Of a stretch of DNA of 64,000 nucleotides, positions 40,490 to 49,851 are shown one piece after another. Under the pieces are notes generated by a model. It made no database searches. It had not been told where the DNA came from and saw nothing but the letters and a program-made list of their open reading frames with translations. A program made the position numbers and the translations under genes. Numbering within the stretch: the first letter of the stretch is position 1; each line of letters opens with the position of its first letter. Origin of the DNA: Advenella kashmirensis WT001 (GTDB lineage: Bacteria; Pseudomonadota; Gammaproteobacteria; Burkholderiales; Burkholderiaceae_B); contig NC_017964.1 in the NCBI RefSeq assembly GCF_000219915.2, positions 4,154,001 through 4,218,000 on the forward strand, written 5' to 3'.

Positions 40490-40988
40490 ATTGCTTCACA
40501 TTGCGGATCTGACCTTCCCAGCCACCCGTGTTCATCAGGAAAGCACGGGCGCGACGATGTGCGGGCACGTTGTCGAACCCCGATTCGGTAATCGTCAGTT
40601 GGGTGCCGTCAGCAACGGGCTCCAGGCGGAACTCGACCAGTGTAGTAGGTTCGTTATGTGGATCCGCTTGGGCATCAATACCGAAAGGGATCCAGCGAAA
40701 GCTGAAGTATCGCTCCGGCTCGATCGTCTGCACCGTGCAGAATGTCGAACTCTCTTGCGGCAGATTGACGGGTGCCGGCTCCAGGCCAGCCTGACGCTGG
40801 TATTGCTCGATAACAGCCTCGTCCAATGGGCCAGTGAATTTTCCCCGGACTGTCTCGGCCTCGATAAAGGGTCCTTCGAGCGCGACCCCGAACCACTGCC
40901 CGAACTCCTGCGCATCGGTCAGGGCACGCCACACCCGGGAGACGGGTGCGGCCAGCGTGACGCTTTTTTCAATCTGGTTTGAAGACAT
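40473..40988 (-). CDS. SRPBCC/AHSA1 domain protein
   Basis: START-like ligand-binding fold of 171 residues. It begins SNQIEKSVTLAAPVSRVWRALTDAQEFGQWFG, the AHSA1 hallmark, and has SFRWIPFG and TLVEFRLEPVADGTQLTITESGFD. The start has a consensus AGGAGG. These proteins are commonly encoded with an ArsR repressor; function is usually unknown, possibly binding a hydrophobic ligand. Here it is the first gene of the pair. Confidence 0.9.
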   Translation of the reverse strand: MSSNQIEKSVTLAAPVSRVWRALTDAQEFGQWFGVALEGPFIEAETVRGKFTGPLDEAVIEQYQRQAGLEPAPVNLPQESSTFCTVQTIEPERYFSFRWIPFGIDAQADPHNEPTTLVEFRLEPVADGTQLTITESGFDNVPAHRRARAFLMNTGGWEGQIRNVKQYVERD

Positions 40989-41005
40989 GTGATCCTCCTG
41001 TTTAG

Positions 41006-41025
41006 GTGCAACCATATAGTTGCAC
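41006..41025. promoter_or_regulatory. Operator of the ArsR/AHSA1 pair
   Basis: GTGCAAC (41006-41012) and GTTGCAC (41019-41025) are perfect 7-base arms around a 6-base AT-rich centre. It lies 18 bases before the AHSA1 ATG and just downstream of a TATAC-type -10 element on the minus strand, so binding would block transcription. Confidence 0.7.
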
Positions 41026-41315
41026 TTAGTGTATAACAGGAAAATCGAACAGGCAAACGTTTTTTTTTGCCGCAACGATGGACCTATACAGGTCTGGTCC
41101 ATCACGAATGTAACCGGATGCTCCAGGCTGCCCTCCCTTATCTAGGGGTCTACCGGCGAACCCTAGGCAGCACTTGCCCGAAGGGGGTTATCAAAATGAA
41201 AAAGCCTGCCTTTCGGATTTAACGATAGGCCTTCAGGGCATTTTTCGACATACTACCCCGCTGACTAATTCGCGTGCCCCATTGTGCGCCCACGCCCCCA
41301 TACGGAGACACTAAT
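41026..41315. other. Intergenic region upstream of the orphan Bug receptor
   Basis: No gene is supported. The region carries the promoters of two divergent units. A small stem GCC-TTCAG-GGC followed by ATTTTT near 41231-41246 is too weak to call. Confidence 0.4.
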
Positions 41316-42289
41316 ATGAGAACACCCCTGCGCCTTACTGCCACGCTGGCCCTGCTGGTTGCCCCCGCCCTGTCCGCCGCTGCCGATTATCCGCAACGGC
41401 CCATTTCATTGATCGTGCCTTTTGCCGCTGGTGGCCCGACCGATGTTGTCGCCCGGTCTCTTGCCAACGAAATGGGCAAGGTGCTCAAGCAAACCGTGGT
41501 GGTGGAAAACAGGACCGGCGCCGGCGGCACACTGGCGGCAGGCTACGTTGCAGCCGCCAAGCCTGACGGCCACACGATTTTCCTGCACCACACCGGCATG
41601 GCAACGGCCCCCGCCATGTACAGCAAGCTGCGCTATGACCCGCTCAAGAGCTTTGAATATATTGGTGAAGTGGTCGACGTGCCCATGACCCTGATGGCCC
41701 GCGCCGATCTGCCGCCGAACAATTTCAAGGAGTTTGTCGATTACGCCAAAGCCAACGGCGACAAGATCAATCTGGCTAATGCCGGCCCGGGCGCGGTCTC
41801 CCAGCTTTGTGGTTCGCTGCTGCAGCAGGCCATGGGTGTGAAATTTACCACCGTCCCCTTCCAAGGCACCGGCCCCGCCATGACCGCCTTAATGGGCAAG
41901 CAGGTCGACGTGCTGTGTGACCAGACCACGCAGACCCTGCCGCATATCAAGGCTAAGGATCTGAAATTCTACGGCGTGACTACGCCCGAGCGGATCAAAC
42001 AGTTACCCGATGCGCCGACACTGGCCGAACAAGGGCTCAAAGGATTCGACGTTAAAGTGTGGCATGGTCTGTACGCGCCTAAAGGCACGCCCAAGCAAGC
42101 CATAGACAAATTGAACGAGTCTTTGAAGGTGGCCCTGAAAGCCCTGCGTTTGTGCAACGGATGGAGCAGCTGGGTGCACAGATTGTGAGCCCAGAGCGCC
42201 AGACCCCCGAGTCGCTGCACAAATGGCTTGCCGCCGAAGTGGCCAAATGGGGCCCTATCCTGAAAGCAGAAAACATCAGCATCAACTAA
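41316..42289 (+). CDS. Orphan Bug/TctC family periplasmic receptor (frame interrupted near 42141)
   Basis: Signal peptide MRTPLRLTATLALLVAPALS, cleavage after AAA, then DYPQRPISLIVPFAAGGPTDVVARSLANE, VVVENRTGAGGTLAAGYVAAAKPDG and VPFQGTGPAMTALMGKQVDV, all Bug hallmarks. After KVALK the frame shifts; one missing base near 42141 restores PAFVQRMEQLGAQIVSPER and an end at 42289 (KAENISIN). Corrected length is about 324 residues. No TctA/B partner is adjacent, as is usual for most Bug receptors. Start fixed by CGGAG upstream. Confidence 0.92.
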
Positions 42290-42334
42290 ATCGCATGGAT
42301 GCACAAATCCGGTGGCATGGGCCGCCGGACTTGC

Positions 42335-42366
42335 GCCTGTGAACCCGATTCTGGCAGGCTTTTTTT
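42335..42366 (+). terminator. Intrinsic terminator after the orphan Bug gene
   Basis: GCCTG (42335-42339) and CAGGC (42355-42359) followed by seven T residues. The stem is short with a 15-base loop, but the T-run is strong. Confidence 0.55.
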
Positions 42367-42525
42367 CTGCTGGCGCGAGCGTATTACAACACGCCCTGCC
42401 GCTATGTCAGATGTAATTGCAATGGTGACATTATGAATATGTCAGCGGTGCCTGCCGGCGATGGCATCTGTGATGCGAATTACCGTACCCGGCATTTTTT
42501 CAGTCCTGCGCTAACCTGACAGACA

Positions 42526-43432
42526 CTACTCGCTGAAGGCCACATCGAATGTCATCACCGAGGTGAGCGATTGCCCCGGCTCCAGCGGCTGTCCACCCAC
42601 CTGTGTCGGGTCGTAGGTGGCGTTCAGATTAAAGGCATCGGACGTATTGCTGACCGGCTCGGCGCAGAACCAGTCTTTGCCCGGCGGGCTGTAGACCACC
42701 AGGAAATCCAGAGGCTGGGTTGCCGTCATGCGTAAGGTCCGGCGTTCGTCGGGCCAGTGGATGTCGGCCACATGATCCCAGGCAGTGAGGATGATCGAAA
42801 ACATGCCGGTCGATTGCAATACCCTGTTTGAGCGCATCGGTATCCGGGTGCATGGCCAGATTCAGCGGCATGACCTCCTCATCGCTGATCCACGCCTGCC
42901 CCACGCCAGCGGTCAGTGTCGTATTGGAATGACGCACGAAATAAGGATGATGTCCCATACCCACCGGCATGACACGGTGACCGGTATTGGTCACCGTCAG
43001 GTGCACCTTCAGTCGTAGCGGCTCCAGTACGAAACGCTGCTCGGCAACAAACGCGTACGGCCAGGCATCCGGCGCATGCGTATAACGTATGACCAGTTCA
43101 TTTTCCTGCTGTGATTCCACGGTCCAGGGCTTGTTACGCACAATGCCATGGATGCTGTGCGGTGAGTCAGGCTTGGCTGAAGGGTAGGTCACGCGCTGGC
43201 CTTCGAACTCAAAGGTGCCGTTGCGCAGCCGTCCGAACCAAGGCAGCAGCGGAAAGCTGGACATCTCCGAGACCAGACCTTCGTCAATCGCCTGTCGGGA
43301 AGCATCGCGCAACCAGGGGCATATGACGTTATCAATGCGATGCCGGTAGCCGCAAATGGCACCCCCGATGTGAGGCGCGACGATCAATTCGGCCTGGTCG
43401 GCACGCAGGGTAATCAGTTTCGTTTTACTCAT
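42526..43432 (-). CDS. Aldose 1-epimerase family protein (frame interrupted near 42795)
   Basis: Galactose mutarotase-like protein. It begins KTKLITLRADQAELIVAPHIGGAICGYRH and has SPHSIHGIVRNKPWTV and PVGMGHHPYF, with the catalytic His residues of the family. After RHVF the frame shifts; the rest reads IILTAWDHVADIHWPDERRTLRMTA, PLDFLVVYSPPGKDWFCAEPVSNTSDAFN, where the Glu of CAEP is the likely base. Corrected length is about 302 residues. Start 43432 has AGGA upstream. Last gene of the sugar-acid cluster. Confidence 0.9.
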
Positions 43433-43466
43433 TCCGTGTCCTTTATGTGCAATGTATATATCAGCT

Positions 43467-44279
43467 TCATGCGCTCTGTGCTGTCGCTGCACCAGCAGCC
43501 CAATAGCGCTGCAGCCAGCCGAGTCCGTCACGAGTGCCGCGCGCCGGTCGATATTCGCAGCCGATCCAGCCATCGTAGCCGGCCGCCTCAAGCTGCCTGA
43601 ATATATACGAATAATTCAATTCTCCCGTATCGGGCTCGTGCCGGTCCGGTGCGCCGGCAATCTGCATATGGCCGACCAACCCGGCGCCCAGCGATTGCCC
43701 AATATGACGAGTGACATCGCCTTCGGTGCGCTGGCAATGATAAAGATCCATCTGGATACGCAGGTTATCCATGTTGACCTGCGCCAGCACATCGCGTGCC
43801 TGCGCCTGACGCGACAGAAAATAACCGGGCATATCGACTGGATTGATTGGTTCGATCATCAGGTCCAGACCGGCGCCCTGCAGCAGCGTGGCCGCTTTGG
43901 ACAGGGTATCCAGATACTGGTCTTGCGCAGCGGCCTGGGCGGCCTGGTCAGGGACGATCCCGGCCATCACATGGATGCGCGGCACGCCCAGAATCAATGC
44001 GTAATCAATGGCTTTTTTCACGCCATCCAGGCATTCGGCCTGACGGCCCGGCAGACAGGCCAGCCCTTTTTCACCGGCAGCCGCAACGCCCGGTGGCGCA
44101 TTGATAAGCACTTGCTGCAAGCCGTGGTCCTGCAGTCGGCGGCTAATCGCATCGGCCTCATCATCATAAGGGAACAGGCATTCAACCCCCTTGAAGCCAT
44201 CCTGCGCCGCCAGCGCATAGCGATCCAGAAACGGCACCTCGGTGTACAGCAGGGACAGATTTGCAGCAAATTTCAACAT
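43467..44279 (-). CDS. Hydroxypyruvate isomerase/2-oxo-tetronate isomerase family TIM-barrel protein
   Basis: The 270-residue protein has KFAANLSLLYTEVPFLDRYALAAQDGFKGVE at the start, metal-binding Glu in LMIEPINPVDMPGYFL, MDLYHCQRTEGD and IGCEYRPARGT. These are hallmarks of the Hyi/OtnI group of xylose-isomerase-like barrels, which interconvert 2-keto and 3-keto forms of short sugar acids. ATG 44279 overlaps the upstream dehydrogenase stop as TGATG, which fixes the start. Exact substrate unknown. Confidence 0.88.
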   Translation of the reverse strand: MLKFAANLSLLYTEVPFLDRYALAAQDGFKGVECLFPYDDEADAISRRLQDHGLQQVLINAPPGVAAAGEKGLACLPGRQAECLDGVKKAIDYALILGVPRIHVMAGIVPDQAAQAAAQDQYLDTLSKAATLLQGAGLDLMIEPINPVDMPGYFLSRQAQARDVLAQVNMDNLRIQMDLYHCQRTEGDVTRHIGQSLGAGLVGHMQIAGAPDRHEPDTGELNYSYIFRQLEAAGYDGWIGCEYRPARGTRDGLGWLQRYWAAGAATAQSA

Positions 44280-45274
44280 CACTGGTATCCCATTTGTGCC
44301 AACAGGCTGTCGGGCACCGTGATGCCCTCTTCCCGGGCCGTATTGGCCAGATCATGACGGCGCGCGCCAGGCAGGCGGACCCCGTCATCTTCCAGCATGG
44401 CGGCAATCAGGTCTTCAAGACGATTGAAATAGGTCTGCTGGCCGGCCAGGGCTTGCGGATCGATCAAAATAAATACCTGGCCCAGCCTGGGTTCGTTGCC
44501 GGTGTCATCATAAAGCGGATCGGCCTCATAGCCGAAATTAGCCCCGGTAAGCGCCACGCAAAGCACTTCAACCATCAGGGCCAGCATTGACCCCTTGACG
44601 CCGCCAGCAGCCTGCATACTGCCTTTGAGGGCCGCCTTGGCATCATTGGTGGGCCGGCCTTCGCTATCGAGCGCCCAGCCATCGGGAATGGGCTTATCGT
44701 CGCGTGCTGCCAGAATGACTTTACCCCGGGCCACCTGCGACAAAGACAGATCAATTACCACCGGCTCGGCCTGCTCGCGCGGAAAAGCCGCAGCGATGGG
44801 GTTGGTACCAAAAAGCGGCCGCTTGCCACCCCACGCCGTGATCGCCGAAGGCGAGTTGCTGAAGGCCAGCCCGATCAGTCCGGCATGGGCCACCGGCTCC
44901 AGATGATAGGCCGCCATGCCGAAATGATGGCTGTTGGTCACGCCGGCAATGCAAATGCCGGTCTGCCTGGCCTTTTCTATCGCTGCGGTAATGGCCAGCT
45001 CGCAGGCTGGAAAGGCCAGCCCGGTGCGCGCATCAACCAGCAGCGCTGATGCTTTTTCCTGCACAATTTCCGGTTCAGCTCCCCCGTCGGCCCGCCCTGA
45101 AGACAGGTGCAGCGCGTAACTAGGCACGCGCGAAACGCCATGCGTGGCAATCCCGTGCGCATCTGCAAACACCAATGCTTTGGCCGTTGTCTCGGCCATA
45201 ACCGGATTGGCACCGGCGGCGGCCAGGGTATCCTGCGCCAGGGTGATCAGGGAAGAAAGTGAAATTGTGCTCAT
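44279..45274 (-). CDS. Ldh family (malate/lactate/diketogulonate reductase type) oxidoreductase
   Basis: NAD(P)H-dependent 2-keto acid reductase of the YiaK/MDH2 family, 331 residues. DAHGIATHGVSRVPSYALHL carries the catalytic His. It continues with VTNSHHFGMAAYHLEPVAHAGLIGLAFSNSPSAI, LFGTNPIAAAFPRE and GGVKGSMLALMVEVL. Start 45274 has GAGGCAGC upstream. Coupled to the isomerase downstream. It may reduce a 2,3-diketo acid or oxidise a 2-hydroxy acid of the same pathway. Confidence 0.9.
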   Translation of the reverse strand: MSTISLSSLITLAQDTLAAAGANPVMAETTAKALVFADAHGIATHGVSRVPSYALHLSSGRADGGAEPEIVQEKASALLVDARTGLAFPACELAITAAIEKARQTGICIAGVTNSHHFGMAAYHLEPVAHAGLIGLAFSNSPSAITAWGGKRPLFGTNPIAAAFPREQAEPVVIDLSLSQVARGKVILAARDDKPIPDGWALDSEGRPTNDAKAALKGSMQAAGGVKGSMLALMVEVLCVALTGANFGYEADPLYDDTGNEPRLGQVFILIDPQALAGQQTYFNRLEDLIAAMLEDDGVRLPGARRHDLANTAREEGITVPDSLLAQMGYQ

Positions 45275-45596
45275 GCTGCCTCGTCCATATTGTTGTGTGT
45301 GATCCTGGGCGGTGCTGCGACAAATGCGCAACACGACCTGCTTCAGCCTAATGATAATTCAGGAAGAGCGGACACTGCCGCAGATCGCCAGGCGTACCGG
45401 CAATTTTTCGGCACGTGCATGGGATTTAATGGAAATAGGGTGGCATGCGGCGACAAAAAGCAGTCTTGTCCAGGCTGGGCCGCCTGTTATCGACGAGCAT
45501 AACAGGGTTAATAAAGCGGATTTGGGCGTAAAACGGAGTCGGCCATCCCACCGATGAGCGGCACGCCGCCGGGCTGGCTGCGACCGGGTGAGCCTG
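45275..45596. other. Intergenic region between eda-like and Ldh genes
   Basis: The 322 bases lie within the leftward cluster. No gene and no clear terminator were found; it may hold an internal promoter for the Ldh-isomerase-epimerase part. Confidence 0.35.
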
Positions 45597-46226
45597 TCAG
45601 CCCTGACGCGACTGGGCCAGTGCGGCGGCGGCCAGCGCTGTGATCCCCGCCCAGTCGCCTGCCTGCACCAGATTTGCGGGCGCCAGCCAGGAGCCGCCGA
45701 CGCAGGCGACGTTGGGCAGCGCCAGATAAGTCGCTGCGTTGGCTGCGTGGATCCCACCGGTAGGGCAAAAAACAATATCGGGCAAGGGGCTGTGCAGCGA
45801 CTTGAGCAATGGCACGCCGCCTACGGCCTCTGCCGGAAAAAGCTTTTGGGCCGCAAAGCCGGCATCAAAGGCGTTCATGGCCTCGGTGGGCGTGGCAACC
45901 CCTGGCAAAAACGGCACCCGGTTGGCGGCCAGCGCCGGCAACAGAGCCGCGGGCAGGCCGGGCGACACGGCAAAACGCGCACCTGCCTGCAGCGCCGCTT
46001 CCAGCTGATCTGCGTCCCGTACCGTGCCCACACCGATCAATGCTTGCGGAAATGCCGCGACCAGTTCGCGCACGCCGTCGAGTGCAGCGGGGGTGCGCAG
46101 TGTGATTTCAAATGTGTTAATGCCCCCATCCAGCAAGGCACGAGTGACCTGCAGGGCCTCATCAACCGACTGAATGACCATGACCGGCATGACCGGGCCC
46201 CGTTTAAGAATGGCAAGTGTGTCCAC
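45597..46226 (-). CDS. eda: Bifunctional KDPG/KHG aldolase family protein (Eda)
   Basis: Class I aldolase that splits 2-keto-3-deoxy-6-phosphogluconate into pyruvate and glyceraldehyde-3-phosphate. The 209 residues show PVMPVMVIQSVDEALQVTRALLDGG, the catalytic Glu and Arg in FEITLRTP, GVGTVRDADQLEAAL, and the Schiff-base Lys in AQKLFPAEAVGG. A GTG start at 46226 with AAAGGA upstream is preferred to the longer ATG reading that lacks a ribosome-binding site. Pairs functionally with the KDG kinase at 60557. Confidence 0.9.
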   Translation of the reverse strand: MDTLAILKRGPVMPVMVIQSVDEALQVTRALLDGGINTFEITLRTPAALDGVRELVAAFPQALIGVGTVRDADQLEAALQAGARFAVSPGLPAALLPALAANRVPFLPGVATPTEAMNAFDAGFAAQKLFPAEAVGGVPLLKSLHSPLPDIVFCPTGGIHAANAATYLALPNVACVGGSWLAPANLVQAGDWAGITALAAAALAQSRQG

Positions 46227-46362
46227 GACAGTATTTCCTTTGTGATTAATCTCACCCGGCACAGGCTCGCTTCGACGAGATGGCGCGTCACGGGCGTGAT
46301 GTTGAACCAGACACGGGCAGCAATCTGCTGAAAACCGCCCGCGCCATCAGTTCAATTGTGAT

Positions 46363-47772
46363 TTACGCATTCCAGGAAACCAGTTTACCTGGATTGAAAA
46401 TATTGTTGGGATCATAAGCATGCTTGATCAGCCGCATCAATTGCAGTGCGTCCTCACCATGCTCTTCTTTGAGGAACTCCATTTTATGAATGCCCACGCC
46501 ATGTTCACCCGAGCAGGTGCCGTCCATGCGAATGGCGCGCGATACCAGCCGGCGATTGATGCCTTCGGACATATCCCATTCTTCACGGCTGTCCGGGTCG
46601 ATCAGCATCTGCACATGGAAGTTGCCATCGCCCACATGCCCGACGATGGTGTACGGAAAGGGCATGCCTTCGAGCTCCTGGGCGGTTTCGCTGACGCACT
46701 CGGCAAGCCGCGAAATCGGCACACATACGTCGGTCGCAACAGAACGCGAACCAGGACGCAATTGCAGGCCGGAATAATGTGAATTATGACGGGCCGTCCA
46801 CAAGCGTTTGCGATCTTCGGGCTTTTCGGCCCACTCAAAGTCCATGCCGCCGTTGTCCTTCGCAATTTCCTGCACAATCTCGGCCTGCTCACGCACGCCG
46901 GTTTCGCTGCCATGAAATTCAAACAGCAGCAGCGGTGTTTCCTTGAGCGTGAGCTTGCTATAGGCATTAACTGCCTTGACCGCCCGTGTATCCATGAACT
47001 CGACTCGCGCAATCGCCACGCCTGACTGCATGATTTCAATGACCGACTGCACCGCAGACTCCAGCGTGGGGAAATTGCAAATGGCCGCCGTCACCGCCTC
47101 GGGCTGCGGATAGACGCGTACGGTAACTTCGACAATAATGCCCAGGGTGCCTTCACTGCCAACGAACAGGCGGGTCAGGTCGTAGCCCGATGAAGACTTG
47201 CGGGCGCGGCTGCTGGTACGAATCACCTTGCCGGTGGCTGTCACCACTTTCATGGAGACCACATTCTCGCGCATGGTGCCATAGCGCACGGCGTTGGTCC
47301 CCGAAGCGCGCGTACTGGTCATGCCTCCGATAGACGCGTGCGCGCCGGGATCGATCGGAAAGAACAGACCGGTGTGCCGGATTTCATCATTGAGCTGCGT
47401 GCGAATCACGCCCGGCTGCACGGTCACGGTAAAGTCTTCGGCGTTGATGGCCAGCACCTTGTTCATCTCGGTAAAGTCCAGCGTAACCCCGCCCTCGATG
47501 GGCAACACGTGCCCTTCCAGCGAAGAACCAATGCCAAAAGGAATGACCGGTACTTTGTACTGATTGCAGATCTTGACAGCGTCGACCACCTCATCGGTGT
47601 CGCGCGGAAAGATGACGGCTTCGGGCGGGCACACGGGGTACGGGGATTCGTCGGTACCGTGGTGCTCTCGCACGGCCATGGAGGTAATGAAACGTTCACC
47701 GAAGCGCTGGCGAAAAGCGGCAATGGCTGCTTCGGGAAGAGTACGAATGGCTTTCTTGTCCAGAACTGTCAT
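46363..47772 (-). CDS. FAD-linked oxidase, GlcD/D-lactate dehydrogenase family
   Basis: Flavoprotein oxidising D-2-hydroxy acids, 469 residues. FAD-binding PCMH domain with PVIPFGIGSSLEGHVLP, IDPGAHASIGGMTSTRASGTNAVRYGTM and SSSGYDLTRLFVGSEGTLGI. The C-terminal domain has IVGHVGDGNFHVQML (His metal ligands) and CSGEHGVGIHK, and ends DPNNIFNPGKLVSW. A close paralogue lies at 63383-64000. Flanked by the Eda aldolase and IlvD/Edd dehydratase, so likely acts on a sugar-acid-derived hydroxy acid or D-lactate. Confidence 0.93.
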   Translation of the reverse strand: MTVLDKKAIRTLPEAAIAAFRQRFGERFITSMAVREHHGTDESPYPVCPPEAVIFPRDTDEVVDAVKICNQYKVPVIPFGIGSSLEGHVLPIEGGVTLDFTEMNKVLAINAEDFTVTVQPGVIRTQLNDEIRHTGLFFPIDPGAHASIGGMTSTRASGTNAVRYGTMRENVVSMKVVTATGKVIRTSSRARKSSSGYDLTRLFVGSEGTLGIIVEVTVRVYPQPEAVTAAICNFPTLESAVQSVIEIMQSGVAIARVEFMDTRAVKAVNAYSKLTLKETPLLLFEFHGSETGVREQAEIVQEIAKDNGGMDFEWAEKPEDRKRLWTARHNSHYSGLQLRPGSRSVATDVCVPISRLAECVSETAQELEGMPFPYTIVGHVGDGNFHVQMLIDPDSREEWDMSEGINRRLVSRAIRMDGTCSGEHGVGIHKMEFLKEEHGEDALQLMRLIKHAYDPNNIFNPGKLVSWNA

Positions 47773-48033
47773 AGTATGCTCGCTGCCCTGCTGTTGACTC
47801 TATGTTGTATCACACAGGCAAGGCGTCAATAATGAATGAAAAGTGACAGACATGATTCATGCCTGCCGGCAGTGGTACTGCAGCGCCAAGCGGCTGGCGT
47901 TTGTACGGGCCTGCCCTCCAGGGCATTGCTACAGCACCACTGTCATTGGTTTGCCATTTGGCCACCATCGGCTAGCCATTTCGTTACCAATAGCGCAGAC
48001 GAAATAGCAAGCCAATAGTCACGACAACTGGCA

Positions 48034-49818
48034 TTAATGATTATCGCGCGATTCGCCCCGCGTCTGGATAATATCCACATAGGCCGTTGCCGCTTCCAGA
48101 CATGCACCATCGCCCTGCTGGCCCACCATGCCGCGGTAGATCTCTTCCCACGGCGTCATGTTCAGCAGCTCCGGTTTTACCCACGCGTCGCGGCGCGCCT
48201 GCAGTTCTTCATCGGGAATCAGCACATCGACGCGACAGGTGTTCAGATCTACCCTGACGATATCACCGGTGCGCAGCAAGGCAAGTCCACCACCGACCAC
48301 TGACTCGGGCGAGACGTTCAGAATGGACGGGCTGGCCGAGGTACCGCTCTGGCGACCATCTCCCATGGTGGGCAGCGTATCGATTCCCTTGTTAAGCAGA
48401 TAGGCAGGTGGCTGCATATTGACCACTTCTGCGCCCCCCGGATAGCCTACCGGGCCGCTGTTGCGAATCACCAGTATGGATTTGTCGTCAATCCCCAGCG
48501 CCGGATCTTCAATACGATCGTGATAGTCTTCAGGCCCTTCAAAAACCACCGCCTTCAAATCCATCACGTTCGGATGAGCCGGGTCAGACAGGAAACGGGC
48601 CCTGAATTTATCATCGATCACGCTGGTCTTGATTACTGCGTTATCAAACAGATTGCCGGTGAGCACAACATAGCCGGCCGCCTCTTTAAGCGGTGTGTCG
48701 TAGGCGCGAATCACTTCACGATCCGGGACAGGTACCGCTGCCAGGTTATCGGCCAGTGTCTTGCCGGTCACGGTCATGGCCGTGCCATCTACTTTACCGG
48801 CATCCAGCAGTTCTTTCATGACCGCCGGCACGCCCCCGGCACGGTGGAATGCTTCCCCAAGGAAGCGCCCCGCAGGCTGGCAGTCTACCAGCAATGGGAT
48901 GTCCGGACCCAGACGCTGCCAGTCTGCCAGCGTGTGATCAACGCCCATATGACGGGCAATGGCCACCATGTGTATCGGACAGTTGGACGAGCCGCCCAGC
49001 GCCGCGGCCGCGACAACCGCATTTTCAAAGGCAGCGCGCGTCATGATATCGGACGGACGCAGATTTTCCCGGACCATATCGACAATACGGCGACCCGTTT
49101 CGTAAGCCATCCAGCCTCGTTCCCGATGTGGTCCCGGAATGGCGGCACAGCCGGGCAACGACATACCCAGCGCTTCAGCCAGAGAGTTCATGGACAGCGC
49201 CGTGCCCATGGTATTGCAGTGGCCGACCGACGGGGCGGATGAGGCCACATTATTCATGAATTCGTCATAGCCGATCTCGCCAGCAGACAGGCGCTTGCGC
49301 GCATCCCAGACAACAGTGCCGGAACCGGCCAACTTGCCTTTCCACCAGCCGTCGAGCATGGGGCCGCCTGAGAGCACAATGGCAGGAATATTAACGGTGG
49401 CGGCTGCCATCAGGCACGCTGGCGTGGTTTTGTCGCAGCCTGTAGTTAGCACCACGCCATCCAGCGGATAGCCATGCAGGATTTCAACCAGCCCCAGATA
49501 GGCTAGGTTGCGATCAAGGGCCGCGGTCGGGCGCTTGCCGGTTTCCTGTATGGGATGGACCGGAAATTCCAGCGGAATTCCGCCCATATCACGAATGCCA
49601 TCACGCACCCGCGTAGCCAGCTCCAGGTGATGGCGGTTGCACGGAGATAGATCGGAACCCGTTTGGGCAATGCCGATAATGGGCTTGCCCGACTGCAGTT
49701 CTTCCCTGGTGATACCGTAATTCATATAGCGTTCGATATACAGGGCAGTCATGCCTGGATTGGCCGGATTGTCAAACCACCGGCGGCTGCGCAAAGGCGT
49801 TTTTTCTGACTTAGACAT
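48034..49818 (-). CDS. IlvD/Edd family sugar-acid dehydratase (arabinonate/xylonate type)
   Basis: Iron-sulfur dehydratase converting an aldonic acid to its 2-keto-3-deoxy acid. The 594 residues contain C60 (GSDLSPCNRHH), C128 (VVLTTGCDKTTPAC) and C201 (SAPSVGHCNTMGT), the spacing of [2Fe-2S] ligands in pentonate dehydratases of this family. The start RWFDNPANPGMTALYIERYMNYG is typical of the sugar-acid branch rather than of IlvD proper. It follows dctP by 33 bases in the TRAP operon, so the TRAP system probably imports its substrate. Confidence 0.93.
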   Translation of the reverse strand: MSKSEKTPLRSRRWFDNPANPGMTALYIERYMNYGITREELQSGKPIIGIAQTGSDLSPCNRHHLELATRVRDGIRDMGGIPLEFPVHPIQETGKRPTAALDRNLAYLGLVEILHGYPLDGVVLTTGCDKTTPACLMAAATVNIPAIVLSGGPMLDGWWKGKLAGSGTVVWDARKRLSAGEIGYDEFMNNVASSAPSVGHCNTMGTALSMNSLAEALGMSLPGCAAIPGPHRERGWMAYETGRRIVDMVRENLRPSDIMTRAAFENAVVAAAALGGSSNCPIHMVAIARHMGVDHTLADWQRLGPDIPLLVDCQPAGRFLGEAFHRAGGVPAVMKELLDAGKVDGTAMTVTGKTLADNLAAVPVPDREVIRAYDTPLKEAAGYVVLTGNLFDNAVIKTSVIDDKFRARFLSDPAHPNVMDLKAVVFEGPEDYHDRIEDPALGIDDKSILVIRNSGPVGYPGGAEVVNMQPPAYLLNKGIDTLPTMGDGRQSGTSASPSILNVSPESVVGGGLALLRTGDIVRVDLNTCRVDVLIPDEELQARRDAWVKPELLNMTPWEEIYRGMVGQQGDGACLEAATAYVDIIQTRGESRDNH

Positions 49819-49851
49819 AACGGGTTCCTTCTATTTCAATTGTAATAATAC

